The position numbers and the translations under genes were made by a program. A stretch of 64,000 bases of DNA from Acidobacteriota bacterium (GTDB lineage Bacteria; Acidobacteriota; Blastocatellia; RBC074): positions 1 to 64,000 of the forward strand of contig JACPYM010000039.1 of NCBI GenBank assembly GCA_016196035.1. Reading direction: 5' to 3'. Below, piece by piece: positions 1 through 8,422 of this stretch. Position 1 is the stretch's first letter; each line of letters starts with the position of its first letter. The notes below the pieces were generated by a model, which saw only the letters and a program-made list of their open reading frames with translations, was not told the origin of the DNA and searched no databases.

Positions 1-1631
1 CCGGGGTCGTTCTCCCAAACCACAGGCGTGCGTTGCACCCAAGTTTTCAGTTCAGTCTGGATGGCCGTATCACCGACCTTGCGCTCGATCTTCTCGACTT
101 TGCCATTTTCCCATTTCAGATTGCCCGTGCCTTGCGAGCCAAAGCCCGTGCAACGACGATATTCGGCATTGATGGCTTTGAAATAATGCTTTTCCCAAAG
201 TAGCAGCGGGCCAGCAACAGTGCCTTGATGTGCCTCAACAGTAACCTGTGGGAATTGAATATCACGCGTGTATTTCCAGACAACATCAATGTTGGCTCCA
301 TTCGTTAGGACACGACGCTCCGTGACCGGGCCAGGAATTTGTGCTCCAAATGGCGAAGGTACATTCTCACACCACTCCTGTGGATACTCGAAACCATAAT
401 CAATTTGCGACACGCCTCCATCCGGGTAAATGACCTCGGCCAACTCAGCATATTTGTTATAGCGGAAACGAAAACCACGCCCATCCGGGAAATTGAGTTG
501 TGTGGGGGCCAATAGATCATCAATCAAGATTGGAGCCTCGCCATGTGTAAATAGGTCGGTATGAGGTTGTGGTTGCGTATGCTCTGTTGTGCCGATGCTT
601 GTTCCATCAAGGAATTGATTATAATCACTGGAATAAATTGGCCGCTGAACGTTGTGATAATCGGAGCGTAAATTAACCGGAACGCCTCCTACAACCTCGC
701 CAATTCGCCCAGTCGTCACGCTGATAACTCGATCTGCCACGCCTTGATAACCTTTGATCGTAACGGATGCCCCGTCTGTACCGCCCTGCAAAATATACTG
801 TCGGCCTAATTGATCTGTATAAGTCACGGCCCCTGCGCTAGACGTGTTATAGGCAATGTTGATCCGATTGCCATTTCGGTCAATGATCTCAGTACAGTAA
901 CCATTGCCCATCTTGAATTTGGTTCCATCCGCTAAGAGCACCCAGCCAGCCAACTCCCCATTCACTACACCATTTGCAGTATCAGTGATATAGGTAATGG
1001 CTGACCCATCCACACTGCGCCAGACCTTGCCTCGGTTGCGATCAACAAACCCACATTCATTATTTACTTTATCAGGTGCACCTTGCGTGTCTACATCTCG
1101 CAACTCAATCTCCGAGCCATCTGGCATCAACAACCAAATCTTGGTCAGCACAAACCCAGAGCAACCAGTGCGATCCGATTCCAATTTCCTCCATTTAATA
1201 GCTGGCCCTTTTGAGATAAACCAGCCGCTGCCAAGCATTATGACATTTGGAGTTGTACCAACTCCCTGTCCCTGAATTGGCCTAAAGTGATCGATAATAA
1301 CTTGCTGGTTGAATGGTACTTCGAAAACCTCTCTATCGTGCTGGCTTGCCCATACTTTGCCTTGATATGAAAGTGCAATCGGGAACGCTGCCGCCCCGCG
1401 CCCGCCAACAGTTACCAGTGGAATTTGTACATTAAAATTTCCGTTCGCTAAATTAACGGTTTCGACCTTGTCAGGGGCGTAAGATGAGGTATTTAGAAGG
1501 CCAGCTTTCGCCGCTGCTGGCGTCCCTCGATCATAAGCATTCTGGGCGTAGCACACTCCAAAGCCAGTTGAGAGAATTACGGCAGGGAGGAAATAGTTGA
1601 TAAATTTCATTGCGGAGATGTTCAAGCGCAT
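1..1631 (-). CDS. RHS/YD-repeat-like secreted protein, N-terminal part
   Basis: An open frame of about 543 codons runs from a start at 1631 off the left edge. The N-terminus (MRLNISAMKFINYFLPAVIL, followed by a small-residue stretch ending CYAQN) is a signal peptide. The body has motifs typical of RHS/YD-repeat proteins: DRNGNRINIAYN, YTDQLGRQYILQGG, LADGTKFKMGNG, YPDGGVSQIDYG. The ATG at 1631 is preferred over the one at 1610 because GAAGGGG lies just upstream of it. Known members of the family form a beta-strand cocoon and often carry a variable C-terminal toxin. That end lies outside the window, so toxin activity cannot be judged. A 64-base gap follows the stop of the small upstream gene, which suggests one transcript. 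Codon use is visibly more AT-rich than in the neighbours, which may mark transfer. Confidence 0.75.
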   Translation of the reverse strand, partial: MRLNISAMKFINYFLPAVILSTGFGVCYAQNAYDRGTPAAAKAGLLNTSSYAPDKVETVNLANGNFNVQIPLVTVGGRGAAAFPIALSYQGKVWASQHDREVFEVPFNQQVIIDHFRPIQGQGVGTTPNVIMLGSGWFISKGPAIKWRKLESDRTGCSGFVLTKIWLLMPDGSEIELRDVDTQGAPDKVNNECGFVDRNRGKVWRSVDGSAITYITDTANGVVNGELAGWVLLADGTKFKMGNGYCTEIIDRNGNRINIAYNTSSAGAVTYTDQLGRQYILQGGTDGASVTIKGYQGVADRVISVTTGRIGEVVGGVPVNLRSDYHNVQRPIYSSDYNQFLDGTSIGTTEHTQPQPHTDLFTHGEAPILIDDLLAPTQLNFPDGRGFRFRYNKYAELAEVIYPDGGVSQIDYGFEYPQEWCENVPSPFGAQIPGPVTERRVLTNGANIDVVWKYTRDIQFPQVTVEAHQGTVAGPLLLWEKHYFKAINAEYRRCTGFGSQGTGNLKWENGKVEKIERKVGDTAIQTELKTWVQRTPVVWENDP

Positions 1632-1695
1632 AGTGATCCCCTTCGTAGGCAAACAGGCTCGAGCGAGCATAATCAGCAGTGATAAGCCAAGGTCA

Positions 1696-2151
1696 TTATT
1701 GGCTTGCCTCGACGATTAATTTTCCTTTGAGTGCTGGCAAAGCTGGGGTGAAGTAGGTGTATTCACCCGGCTGCAAAACGATCTCTTGGTCAGCACGCTT
1801 TTCCTTGTTGACTGTTCTGATAGTTGCTTGCGGAACGCTGGGTTGATTTTGCACAACTCGCTCTATCACTAATTCGATATTGCCGCTGGTTTCGTTTTCC
1901 GCCCGGAGCAACGCACGCCCTGACCTGCCATAAATCAGGTTAGGCACGATTTCGTTTCTATATACCCATACCCGGAAAAACTGTCTTGGCCCCTGTTGTT
2001 GCGCTTGAGGTTTTGACGGCAAGGACGTAACAGGGGTTCGCTTCGGCAAAACCCAACCGCGCGCGCTCAGGGTTAGCGCAACACCAACAACACTGGAGCA
2101 GATAATTACCACACCAAACAAGAAAGCTGATGAAGAACTGGATTTTGGCAT
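1696..2151 (-). CDS. small membrane-anchored or secreted protein upstream of RHS gene
   Basis: The 151-residue product starts with MPKSSSSSAFLFGVVIICSS and one hydrophobic segment (about residues 8-28), so it is a signal-anchored or exported protein. The rest is a small soluble domain with no motif I recognise; it contains a stretch VWVYRNEIVPNLIYGRSGRA and ends in a region rich in hydrophobic and charged residues (GEYTYFTPALPALKGKLIVE) that looks beta-rich. It sits 64 bases upstream of the RHS-like gene on the same strand, so it may be co-transcribed and act with it. Function unknown. No strong ribosome binding site is visible before the ATG. Confidence 0.6.
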   Translation of the reverse strand: MPKSSSSSAFLFGVVIICSSVVGVALTLSARGWVLPKRTPVTSLPSKPQAQQQGPRQFFRVWVYRNEIVPNLIYGRSGRALLRAENETSGNIELVIERVVQNQPSVPQATIRTVNKEKRADQEIVLQPGEYTYFTPALPALKGKLIVEASQ

Positions 2152-2484
2152 ATCAAATGTACCCGCTGATGAATTTCAATGTAACTGAACCTGAAGCTTA
2201 CATGCCCCGTGGTCTTGGCAGCGAATTCAGAATGTACCGAAGCCAACACGCATTCGGCAATGTTCGTGCTCTGGACGCTGCGTTGGCTTATACCACCGCC
2301 TCAGCAAATCCCCTTGCGCGTTTTTCGCCAATTGCGCGTTTTGCGCATCTTTCGCCAAATGCGTGTCGCGTTGCCCGCATACACCTCTCCCTTCACGCCA
2401 GCAAAACCGGCGTGTCGCAAACTTCAACCGCGCCACCGCCTCAACCTGCGCGGACTGGCCCGGTGAAACAGGCCGCCAGCAACG
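2152..2484. other. noncoding gap with short imperfect tandem repeats
   Basis: No convincing gene on either strand. Around 2320-2375 there are imperfect repeats of the words TTGCGCGTTTT and TTTCGCCAA. Open frames through this stretch have no homology features or ribosome binding sites. Confidence 0.5.
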
Positions 2485-2795
2485 TTAAATCACTTCACGT
2501 TGCTGGGCGCGCTCGCGTAAAAAGGCTTCGACCGAGTGCAGGTCTACTTTGTATTTCTTCTTGCCGACCAGGACGGCGGCGATCACATTCAGATTGATCC
2601 AGTGTTGCACGGTGCGTTGGGACAAGCTGAATTTGGCGGCGACGTCGTGTGTATCCAGAAAGCGTTCCTGGCGTTGGCGGTCTGAGAGCGCGCAATAAAC
2701 CGTTACCAGGTCTGTGGGCGTGGCTTCAGGCTTGCAGGGGGGGGCAAAGATGCTTGCGCGAAGAGAAGTGGTGCGTGGGTTTGCTGAACGATCAT
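2485..2795 (-). CDS. helix-turn-helix DNA-binding protein, frame interrupted at a C8 tract
   Basis: The C-terminal half (FLDTHDVAAKFSLSQRTVQH onward, then WINLNVIAAVLVGKKKYKV and a helix ending AFLRERAQQREV) is a compact HTH of the excisionase/MerR-like helix 17 type. It likely binds DNA. The best start is the ATG at 2795, preceded by GGAGGAG at seven bases. That frame (MIVQQTHAPLLFAQASLPPP) hits a stop after 29 codons, whereas the HTH lies in the neighbouring frame. The two frames meet at a run of eight C (minus strand; 2737-2744). Nine C would join them into one 103-residue protein; the 311-base span needs exactly one more base. The HTH frame itself is open further upstream to 3012, but that extension looks non-coding. 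Real gene, phase-variable gene or sequence error are all possible. Confidence 0.55.
2737..2744 (-). repeat. homopolymer C8 (G8 on plus strand) inside HTH gene
   Basis: Eight consecutive G on the plus strand, located at the point where the well-initiated N-terminal frame and the HTH frame diverge. Such tracts are prone to slippage in replication, in transcription and in sequencing. Confidence 0.8.
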
Positions 2796-3245
2796 CGGGA
2801 AACTCCTCCGGACGAAAAGCTGGGCTGTCTTTTGCCGGGCCGGCAGGGCAAGCTGTCGGCCTTTGAATCTGATGAACGCCGGGTTGCCGTGACCCGGCGC
2901 GGAACAACGGGGTTGATTGGATCACGCGCTGTATGTTGGCTTGGGTCTGACAGCGCGCAACCAACCGGCGTGACCTTAAACCAGAGGATGCAAACAGGCA
3001 ATGGATGCACACACGCGCAGCAAATTAAAAAACAAGAGTTGATGGGCGGCTTTTGTCAGGCAGGTTGTGTGAGTGTGCCAAGCGCTTTGAATTTCAGCCG
3101 TTGCGCGGCCGTACACGCCGGGCGGCGCTTACCGGTGTTGAAAACGCCTGGCTAAACTCAGGCGCGCCACTACGCGACGGCCACGCGCGGCAGGCTCTTT
3201 TATCAACATCCGGAGGCTAACCTTGCCGAGTCAACGGCGGCGCGC

Positions 3246-5759
3246 TCAGGCCACTAACACGCCGTCTTCTTCTCGCAATTCAGCGCTGCCCAAACTCGGC
3301 AACAAAGCGGCGTGACTGAGCGGCCCGTCCAGCGGGCGGAAGTTGAGCACTGCGCCCTCTACAAACACTTCAATCAACGGCGCATCGCCGAGCGTGCCTT
3401 GAATCAAGGCTTCCGACAGCGGGTCTTCGATGTATTTTTGCAGCGCCCGGCGCAGCGGGCGTGCGCCATAGCTGCGGTCAGTGCAGGTGCGTTCGACTAT
3501 CCAGCGGCGGGCGGCTTCGGTGAGTTGAATCGCCATGCGGCGATGCAGCAGGGTGCGATTGAGTTGGGCTTCGAGCAGGTCGACGATTTGCAAGAGGTCG
3601 TCATCGCTGAGCGGTTCAAAGACGATGATCTCGTCCAGACGGTTGATGAATTCGGGGTTGAAGGCTTCGCGCACGGCGGCCAGGATGCGGTCTTCGTTCT
3701 TGGCGTTGGCTTCGCGGTGCGTGGATTGGAAACCGAGCTGGCCGCCGCGATGAATAAAGCGCGCGCCCAGGTTCGAGGTCATGATGATGATGCAATGCTT
3801 GAAATCCACGGTATTGCCGAGCGCGTCGCTCAGAATGCCGTCTTCAAAAACTTGCAGCAGGATGTTGAAGACATCGGGGTGCGCCTTTTCGATTTCATCG
3901 AGCAACAACACAGAGTACGGATTGCGCCGCACGCGTTCAGTCAACTGGCCGCCTTCTTCATAACCAACATAACCCGGCGGCGAGCCGATCAGTTTCGAGA
4001 CCGAGTGCTTTTCCATGAACTCGGACATATCGAAACGGATCATGGATTTCTCTGAACCGAACAGAAAATCAGCCAAGCTGCGCGCGACTTCGGTTTTACC
4101 GACGCCGGTTGGGCCTAAGAATAGAAAGGAGCCGACCGGGCGCTGCGGATTTTTCAGCCCGGCGCGCGAACGACGGATGGCGCGGGCGAGCGCCGAAATG
4201 GCCGCGTCCTGGCTGACGATGCGGCGATGCAATTCGTCTTCGATACGCAGGAGCTTGGCCGTTTCCTCCTCTTGCAAGGCCGAAACCGGAATGCCCGTCC
4301 AGCGCGCGATCACATCGTCAATGTCGCGTTTGTAAACAGGTGCGGCGGTCTCTTCAAATTCCTGCGGCTCGAAGTATTGCGGCGGACGGCGCGACGAATT
4401 CATGTAGCCACGGTCGCGGAATTCCCCGCGCCCCTCGTGACGTCCTTCATTACGAGGATCAGTCCGCAAATAATCCTGCCGGTAATCGGTGCGCAAATCG
4501 CGCGTCGTCTCGCGTTGCCAGCGCGGCGGCGGCGGGATGTAACCGCTCTCGCGTTGCACGCGCAACTTCACGCGCGCGCCCGCTTCGTCGAGGATGTCAA
4601 TCGCTTTGTCGGGCAGGAACCGATCGGGCAGGTAACGATTGGACTGATAGACGGCGGCTTCGATAGCGTCATCGTGGTAACGCACGTTGTGGAAAGACTC
4701 GTAACGATCCTTGATGCCGTTGAGCACGTGCAGCGCCTCTTCTTCATCGGGCGGCGCAACTTTGACGGATTGAAAACGGCGTTCCAACGAACGGTCGCGT
4801 TCGATAGATTTGCGGTACTCGGCGGGTGTCGTCGCGCCGATGCATTGAATCTCACCGCGCGAGAGGGCCGGTTTCAGAATGTTTGCGGCATCCAGGCTGC
4901 CTTCCGCCGAACCGGCGCCGACCAGCGTGTGCAATTCGTCAATAAAAACGATGTACTGCGGGTTTTCCATCAACTCGCGCATGATGGTTTTCATGCGCTC
5001 TTCAAACTGGCCGCGATATTTGGTGCCCGCGACGATCAGGCTCAGATCGAGCGCCAGCACACGCTTGTCAATCAGGAAGGACGGCACATCACAGGTGATG
5101 ATGCGTTGGGCGAGGCCCTCGACAATCGCGGTCTTGCCGACGCCCGGTTCGCCAATCAGCACAGGGTTGTTCTTGGTGCGGCGGCAGAGGATTTCGATGA
5201 CACGTTCGACTTCCTGTTCGCGCCCCACCAGCGGATCGAGTTTGCCCTCGAGCGCCGCTTCCGTCAGGTCGCGGCTGAATTCGACCAAATGCGGCGAATC
5301 CTTTTTGGCGTGCGAACCACGCTCCAGATTGGCCTGACGCATCAGTTCGTTGCGAATGTCTGACAGACGCAGGCCGCGTTCGTAGAGGATTTCCGCCGCG
5401 ACGGAATTCTCTTCGCGCAGCAACCCCAACAACAAATGTTCGGTGCCGATGTGGCGATGGCCCAGCCGCTCGGATTCTTCGGCGGCATAGGCGAGCACGT
5501 GTTTGGCCTCGGTCGCCAGCAATAATTCGGCCTGCGTCGGCAGGCGTTCGCGCAAGACGGAGCGGTCTTCGATCTCGCGGCGGATGGATTCAAAATTGAC
5601 GTGGGAACGGTGAAAGAAACGATGCGTCAGCGTTTTGTCTTCGCGCACCAAACCCAGCAGGATGTGTTCGGCTTCGATTTGGGTCGCGCCAAACTGGCTG
5701 GCCTCATAGCGGGCGAAGAAGATCACGCGGCGGGCTTTTTCGGTATAGCGTTCGAACAT
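3246..5759 (-). CDS. clpC: ClpC-type AAA+ unfoldase (ClpA/ClpB family)
   Basis: An 837-residue two-ring AAA+ ATPase that unfolds substrates for the ClpP protease in the cytoplasm. The Clp N-domain repeats fill residues 1-145. The first AAA+ module has Walker A GEPGVGKT (203-210) and Walker B VFIDEL; the second has GPTGVGKT (549-556), [10 protein letters not shown] and the C-terminal D2-small domain. A GGQLGFQS segment near residue 700 carries the LGF tripeptide expected for docking on ClpP, which supports ClpC over ClpB. Between the modules (about 400-478), where ClpC normally has a UVR coiled-coil middle domain, the sequence is Arg/Asp/Tyr-rich and low in complexity ([19 protein letters not shown]). 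Stand-alone gene; no mcsA, mcsB or ctsR next to it. Confidence 0.93.
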   Translation of the reverse strand: MFERYTEKARRVIFFARYEASQFGATQIEAEHILLGLVREDKTLTHRFFHRSHVNFESIRREIEDRSVLRERLPTQAELLLATEAKHVLAYAAEESERLGHRHIGTEHLLLGLLREENSVAAEILYERGLRLSDIRNELMRQANLERGSHAKKDSPHLVEFSRDLTEAALEGKLDPLVGREQEVERVIEILCRRTKNNPVLIGEPGVGKTAIVEGLAQRIITCDVPSFLIDKRVLALDLSLIVAGTKYRGQFEERMKTIMRELMENPQYIVFIDELHTLVGAGSAEGSLDAANILKPALSRGEIQCIGATTPAEYRKSIERDRSLERRFQSVKVAPPDEEEALHVLNGIKDRYESFHNVRYHDDAIEAAVYQSNRYLPDRFLPDKAIDILDEAGARVKLRVQRESGYIPPPPRWQRETTRDLRTDYRQDYLRTDPRNEGRHEGRGEFRDRGYMNSSRRPPQYFEPQEFEETAAPVYKRDIDDVIARWTGIPVSALQEEETAKLLRIEDELHRRIVSQDAAISALARAIRRSRAGLKNPQRPVGSFLFLGPTGVGKTEVARSLADFLFGSEKSMIRFDMSEFMEKHSVSKLIGSPPGYVGYEEGGQLTERVRRNPYSVLLLDEIEKAHPDVFNILLQVFEDGILSDALGNTVDFKHCIIIMTSNLGARFIHRGGQLGFQSTHREANAKNEDRILAAVREAFNPEFINRLDEIIVFEPLSDDDLLQIVDLLEAQLNRTLLHRRMAIQLTEAARRWIVERTCTDRSYGARPLRRALQKYIEDPLSEALIQGTLGDAPLIEVFVEGAVLNFRPLDGPLSHAALLPSLGSAELREEDGVLVA

Positions 5760-5769
5760 CCCTAAACCG

Positions 5770-5855
5770 TTCTGAGTTCTGAGTTCTAAGTTCTAGGTTT
5801 GCTTGTTACTGCCGCATAAAAACCTAGAACTCAGAACGCGGAACTTAGAACTTCC
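5770..5855. repeat. imperfect palindrome built of GTTCTGAGTTCT-type words
   Basis: The left half repeats TTCTGAGTTCT words and ends AAGTTCTAGGTTT (5788-5800). The right half (from 5819) starts AAACCTAGAACTCAGAAC and continues with GGAACTTAGAACTT. It lies between lolD-like gene and clpC and covers the stop codon of the ABC gene at 5831. It could form a hairpin in RNA and limit read-through into clpC. Confidence 0.7.
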
Positions 5856-6544
5856 TCCAGTCTTCCATTTTCCAAGCGCAACACGCGGTCGCATTGCGCG
5901 GCCAAGTGCATGTTGTGCGTCACGAGAATCGCGGTCAATCCGTCTTCCTGTTGCAAGCGGCGCAACAGCGCGTACAACTCAGCACCTGTCCGTTCATCCA
6001 GATTGCCGGTCGGCTCATCGGCCAACAGCAATTGCGGCGCATTGACCAGCGCCCGCGCCACCGCCACACGTTGTTGCTCGCCACCCGACAGTTCGCCGGG
6101 GCGATGCTCGCTACGATGGGCCAGCCCTACGCGCTGTAAAAGAACGGCAGCCCGTGCGGCGGCTTCGCGCCGCGCCGCGCCGCTGATGAGCAGCGGCATC
6201 ATCACGTTCTCCAAGGCGCTGAATTCGGGCAGTAGGTGATGGAATTGGAAGACGAATCCGATCGCTCGATTACGAAAGCGCGCCAAGTCTACTTCAGCAT
6301 TTTTTGCAGTGTCAAACTCGCCCAAAATCACGCGGCCCGCCGTCGGTTGATCGAGTCCGCCCAGCAAATGCAGCAGCGTGGACTTGCCCGCGCCCGACTC
6401 ACCCGTGATGGCAATCAACTCGCCCTGCCGGATTTCAAGCTGCAAATCGCGGAAGACAACAACCTCTTCAACGCGGCCTTGGTAAGTTTTGGTAAGGTTA
6501 GCGGCGCGCAGCAAAATCGGCTTCAGAGTCATCGTCACAGTCAT
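5831..6544 (-). CDS. LolD/MacB-type ABC transporter ATP-binding protein
   Basis: A 237-residue ABC ATPase with Walker A GESGAGKST (from residue 48), Q-loop in FVFQFHHLLPEF, signature LSGGEQQRVAVARA, Walker B LLLADEPTGNLD and the H-loop in LVTHNMHLA. The PTGNLDERTG stretch and the overall length match the LolD/MacB/FtsE group, which power lipoprotein release or mechanotransmission complexes at the inner membrane. No permease is adjacent; the gene lies eight bases after a membrane-anchored DUF3352-like gene and is probably translated from the same mRNA. Its 3' end lies in a palindromic repeat. The ATG at 6532 is an alternative start. Confidence 0.85.
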   Translation of the reverse strand: MTVTMTLKPILLRAANLTKTYQGRVEEVVVFRDLQLEIRQGELIAITGESGAGKSTLLHLLGGLDQPTAGRVILGEFDTAKNAEVDLARFRNRAIGFVFQFHHLLPEFSALENVMMPLLISGAARREAAARAAVLLQRVGLAHRSEHRPGELSGGEQQRVAVARALVNAPQLLLADEPTGNLDERTGAELYALLRRLQQEDGLTAILVTHNMHLAAQCDRVLRLENGRLEEVLSSAF

Positions 6545-6552
6545 CAGGTTAC

Positions 6553-8304
6553 TTACTCTCGACTAACCGCCCCACTCGCCAGCGCCGCAAACAAGGGAAA
6601 GCTCCCCAACGGCGCATGCGATTCAACATACAACCCTTGCGGCGTAAACGAGGTCACGCTCACTGCCAGCGGCAATTGATTCAAGGCTGCGGGTGCGGCG
6701 GCGGCTTCGGACGTTCCCAACGCGCGCGCCACCCGCGCCATCATTTCGGCGCTGTCTTCTTTGGTCGAAGCCAGGCTCAGCATGACGCCCGTTTGCGAGG
6801 GGCGGCTGGCCTGCGTGAGTTGCGGGGCGTCGTTCAGCTTCAGCCCGCGCCGGTCTTCGAGTAGTTTCAGCAACTGCGCCCGCCGGCCCAACCCCGCATA
6901 GCCGCCCAGAAAAAGCGCCGCGCCACGCCGTTCATCTGACGAAGTCCACAACTCGGCCCCGGCGCGCTGTTCACGCTGCAAACTCAACCCACCCGCCGTC
7001 AAAATCTTTTCAATCAGTTTGCGCAGCAAGGTTTGGTCGCGCATTTTCAGCAACCAGATGCGGCCTTCGACATCGTCGGTGAAATTCAAGCTCGCCACTT
7101 CTTCGCCAATCGCCCGCACCGCCAGTTCATTGGCGCGCAGCCCGAAAAACGCTTCCTGCATACCGGATAAAAACTGGCGCAGGATGAAACTCTGCCCGGC
7201 GCCAACACGCGCTGAAATCGCCGTTTCGAGCGTGCCAAACGCCTGCCCCGGATTTTCCAAATTGAGCAGCGTCACTTCGCGCACCGTCGCGGGCAAGAGC
7301 GTCAGGACGCGCGGCGGTTGTGTATTGACCTTAAGCGCGGCGCGCAAACTTTCGGTCAGATCGGGTTTGAGCAGCAGTTCGTACCGATCTACCACCGCGC
7401 CATTTTCAAAGCTCACACCATAGGCGATGCCATCCGCGGATTTCGCCGAAAAGTCCGAGAAGATGTCGCCTACGGCCCCAGCCAGCGCGGCCTTGCCCAC
7501 GCTGCCAATCGCGCCCCCGGCGAGCATAAACGAACCGAAGCGCAGCAGCCGCGTCACGCCTTCGCCGGTGATAAACCCGAAGACCTCGCCTGAACGTTCG
7601 ACCGCCGCGCGTGCCTGCGGCAAGTACGCATTGCTTGCCAACGACGGCGCGTGCCCCAGCCGCGTCTCGATGCACGCACGCATCGCTTCGGGATGATTCG
7701 CCAGTAGCCAAACGCTGCCCATCTGGGCCGACAACAACTGCTTCCCATCTCTTCCCCCTTCTATAAACCCATCGGCTGCTGATTTATAAATAACGACTGG
7801 CACACCGCTATGCTCGCTCTGCTCGCGCTTTGTAAATTGGCCGAAAGCGCGCCACGCCAATTCCGGCAGGCGTTTTTCAATGACGGATTGCAAAGCAGCT
7901 TTGCCGGTATGCGTCTCGGCCACCAACGCCCAGCGCGGTTTGATCTGTTCGCCGTGCACCTCCAACGCCGTCACGGCCACTGCGAATTGCGCGCGCGCCA
8001 ACAACGTCGCCTCACCACCAAGCGCACCCGCGAATTGGGCCAACCCGCCCAGCTTGCTCGCGTAATTCAACTTGTCCGACAACCCATAGGCAGGCGCAAG
8101 CTGCCGCCAGGCATTCGTCGCCGTGAGTTGTTCGAGCACTTGCGGCACATTGTTGACCTCAACGAAGCCGAGCGCGGAGGCGGGCACGTATTGCGCCATC
8201 GAGACGCGGCGGACGCGTTGGCTGTAGAACCAGCAGCCCACTGCCGCCAGCACTGCGAGCAATGAACCTAACGCCACGTTCCTACGAGATAAGCTGCTCA
8301 TCAA
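6553..8304 (-). CDS. membrane-anchored DUF3352-like protein
   Basis: The 583-residue product begins with a single membrane segment (NVALGSLLAVLAAVGCWFYS) and is otherwise predicted to face the periplasm. The first part of the exported domain (MAQYVPASALGFVEVNNVPQ, then regular alpha/beta stretches with FAGALGGEATLLAR and LVAETHTGKAALQ) resembles the DUF3352 family, in which a protein opens with a statement-like strand pair followed by repeated modules. Function of that family is not known to me. It is co-oriented with the LolD-like ATPase eight bases downstream, so the two may form a functional pair in envelope transport. Confidence in the family name is moderate. Confidence 0.6.
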   Translation of the reverse strand: MMSSLSRRNVALGSLLAVLAAVGCWFYSQRVRRVSMAQYVPASALGFVEVNNVPQVLEQLTATNAWRQLAPAYGLSDKLNYASKLGGLAQFAGALGGEATLLARAQFAVAVTALEVHGEQIKPRWALVAETHTGKAALQSVIEKRLPELAWRAFGQFTKREQSEHSGVPVVIYKSAADGFIEGGRDGKQLLSAQMGSVWLLANHPEAMRACIETRLGHAPSLASNAYLPQARAAVERSGEVFGFITGEGVTRLLRFGSFMLAGGAIGSVGKAALAGAVGDIFSDFSAKSADGIAYGVSFENGAVVDRYELLLKPDLTESLRAALKVNTQPPRVLTLLPATVREVTLLNLENPGQAFGTLETAISARVGAGQSFILRQFLSGMQEAFFGLRANELAVRAIGEEVASLNFTDDVEGRIWLLKMRDQTLLRKLIEKILTAGGLSLQREQRAGAELWTSSDERRGAALFLGGYAGLGRRAQLLKLLEDRRGLKLNDAPQLTQASRPSQTGVMLSLASTKEDSAEMMARVARALGTSEAAAAPAALNQLPLAVSVTSFTPQGLYVESHAPLGSFPLFAALASGAVSRE

Positions 8305-8422
8305 AATCTTTCTCAGCCCGTTGTTCTGCTGCCTCTATCATTGCCCATTCAAACGATGAGGCGGCTGATACAACTCAAGCCGCCTCGCGTTTCTTTGCTC
8401 ACTTGCAATCTTGCCGTCGCGC

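Noticed and set aside
4227-5363. Plus-strand open frames opposite clpC
   Set aside because: Same antisense artefact; the minus strand carries clear AAA+ motifs throughout.
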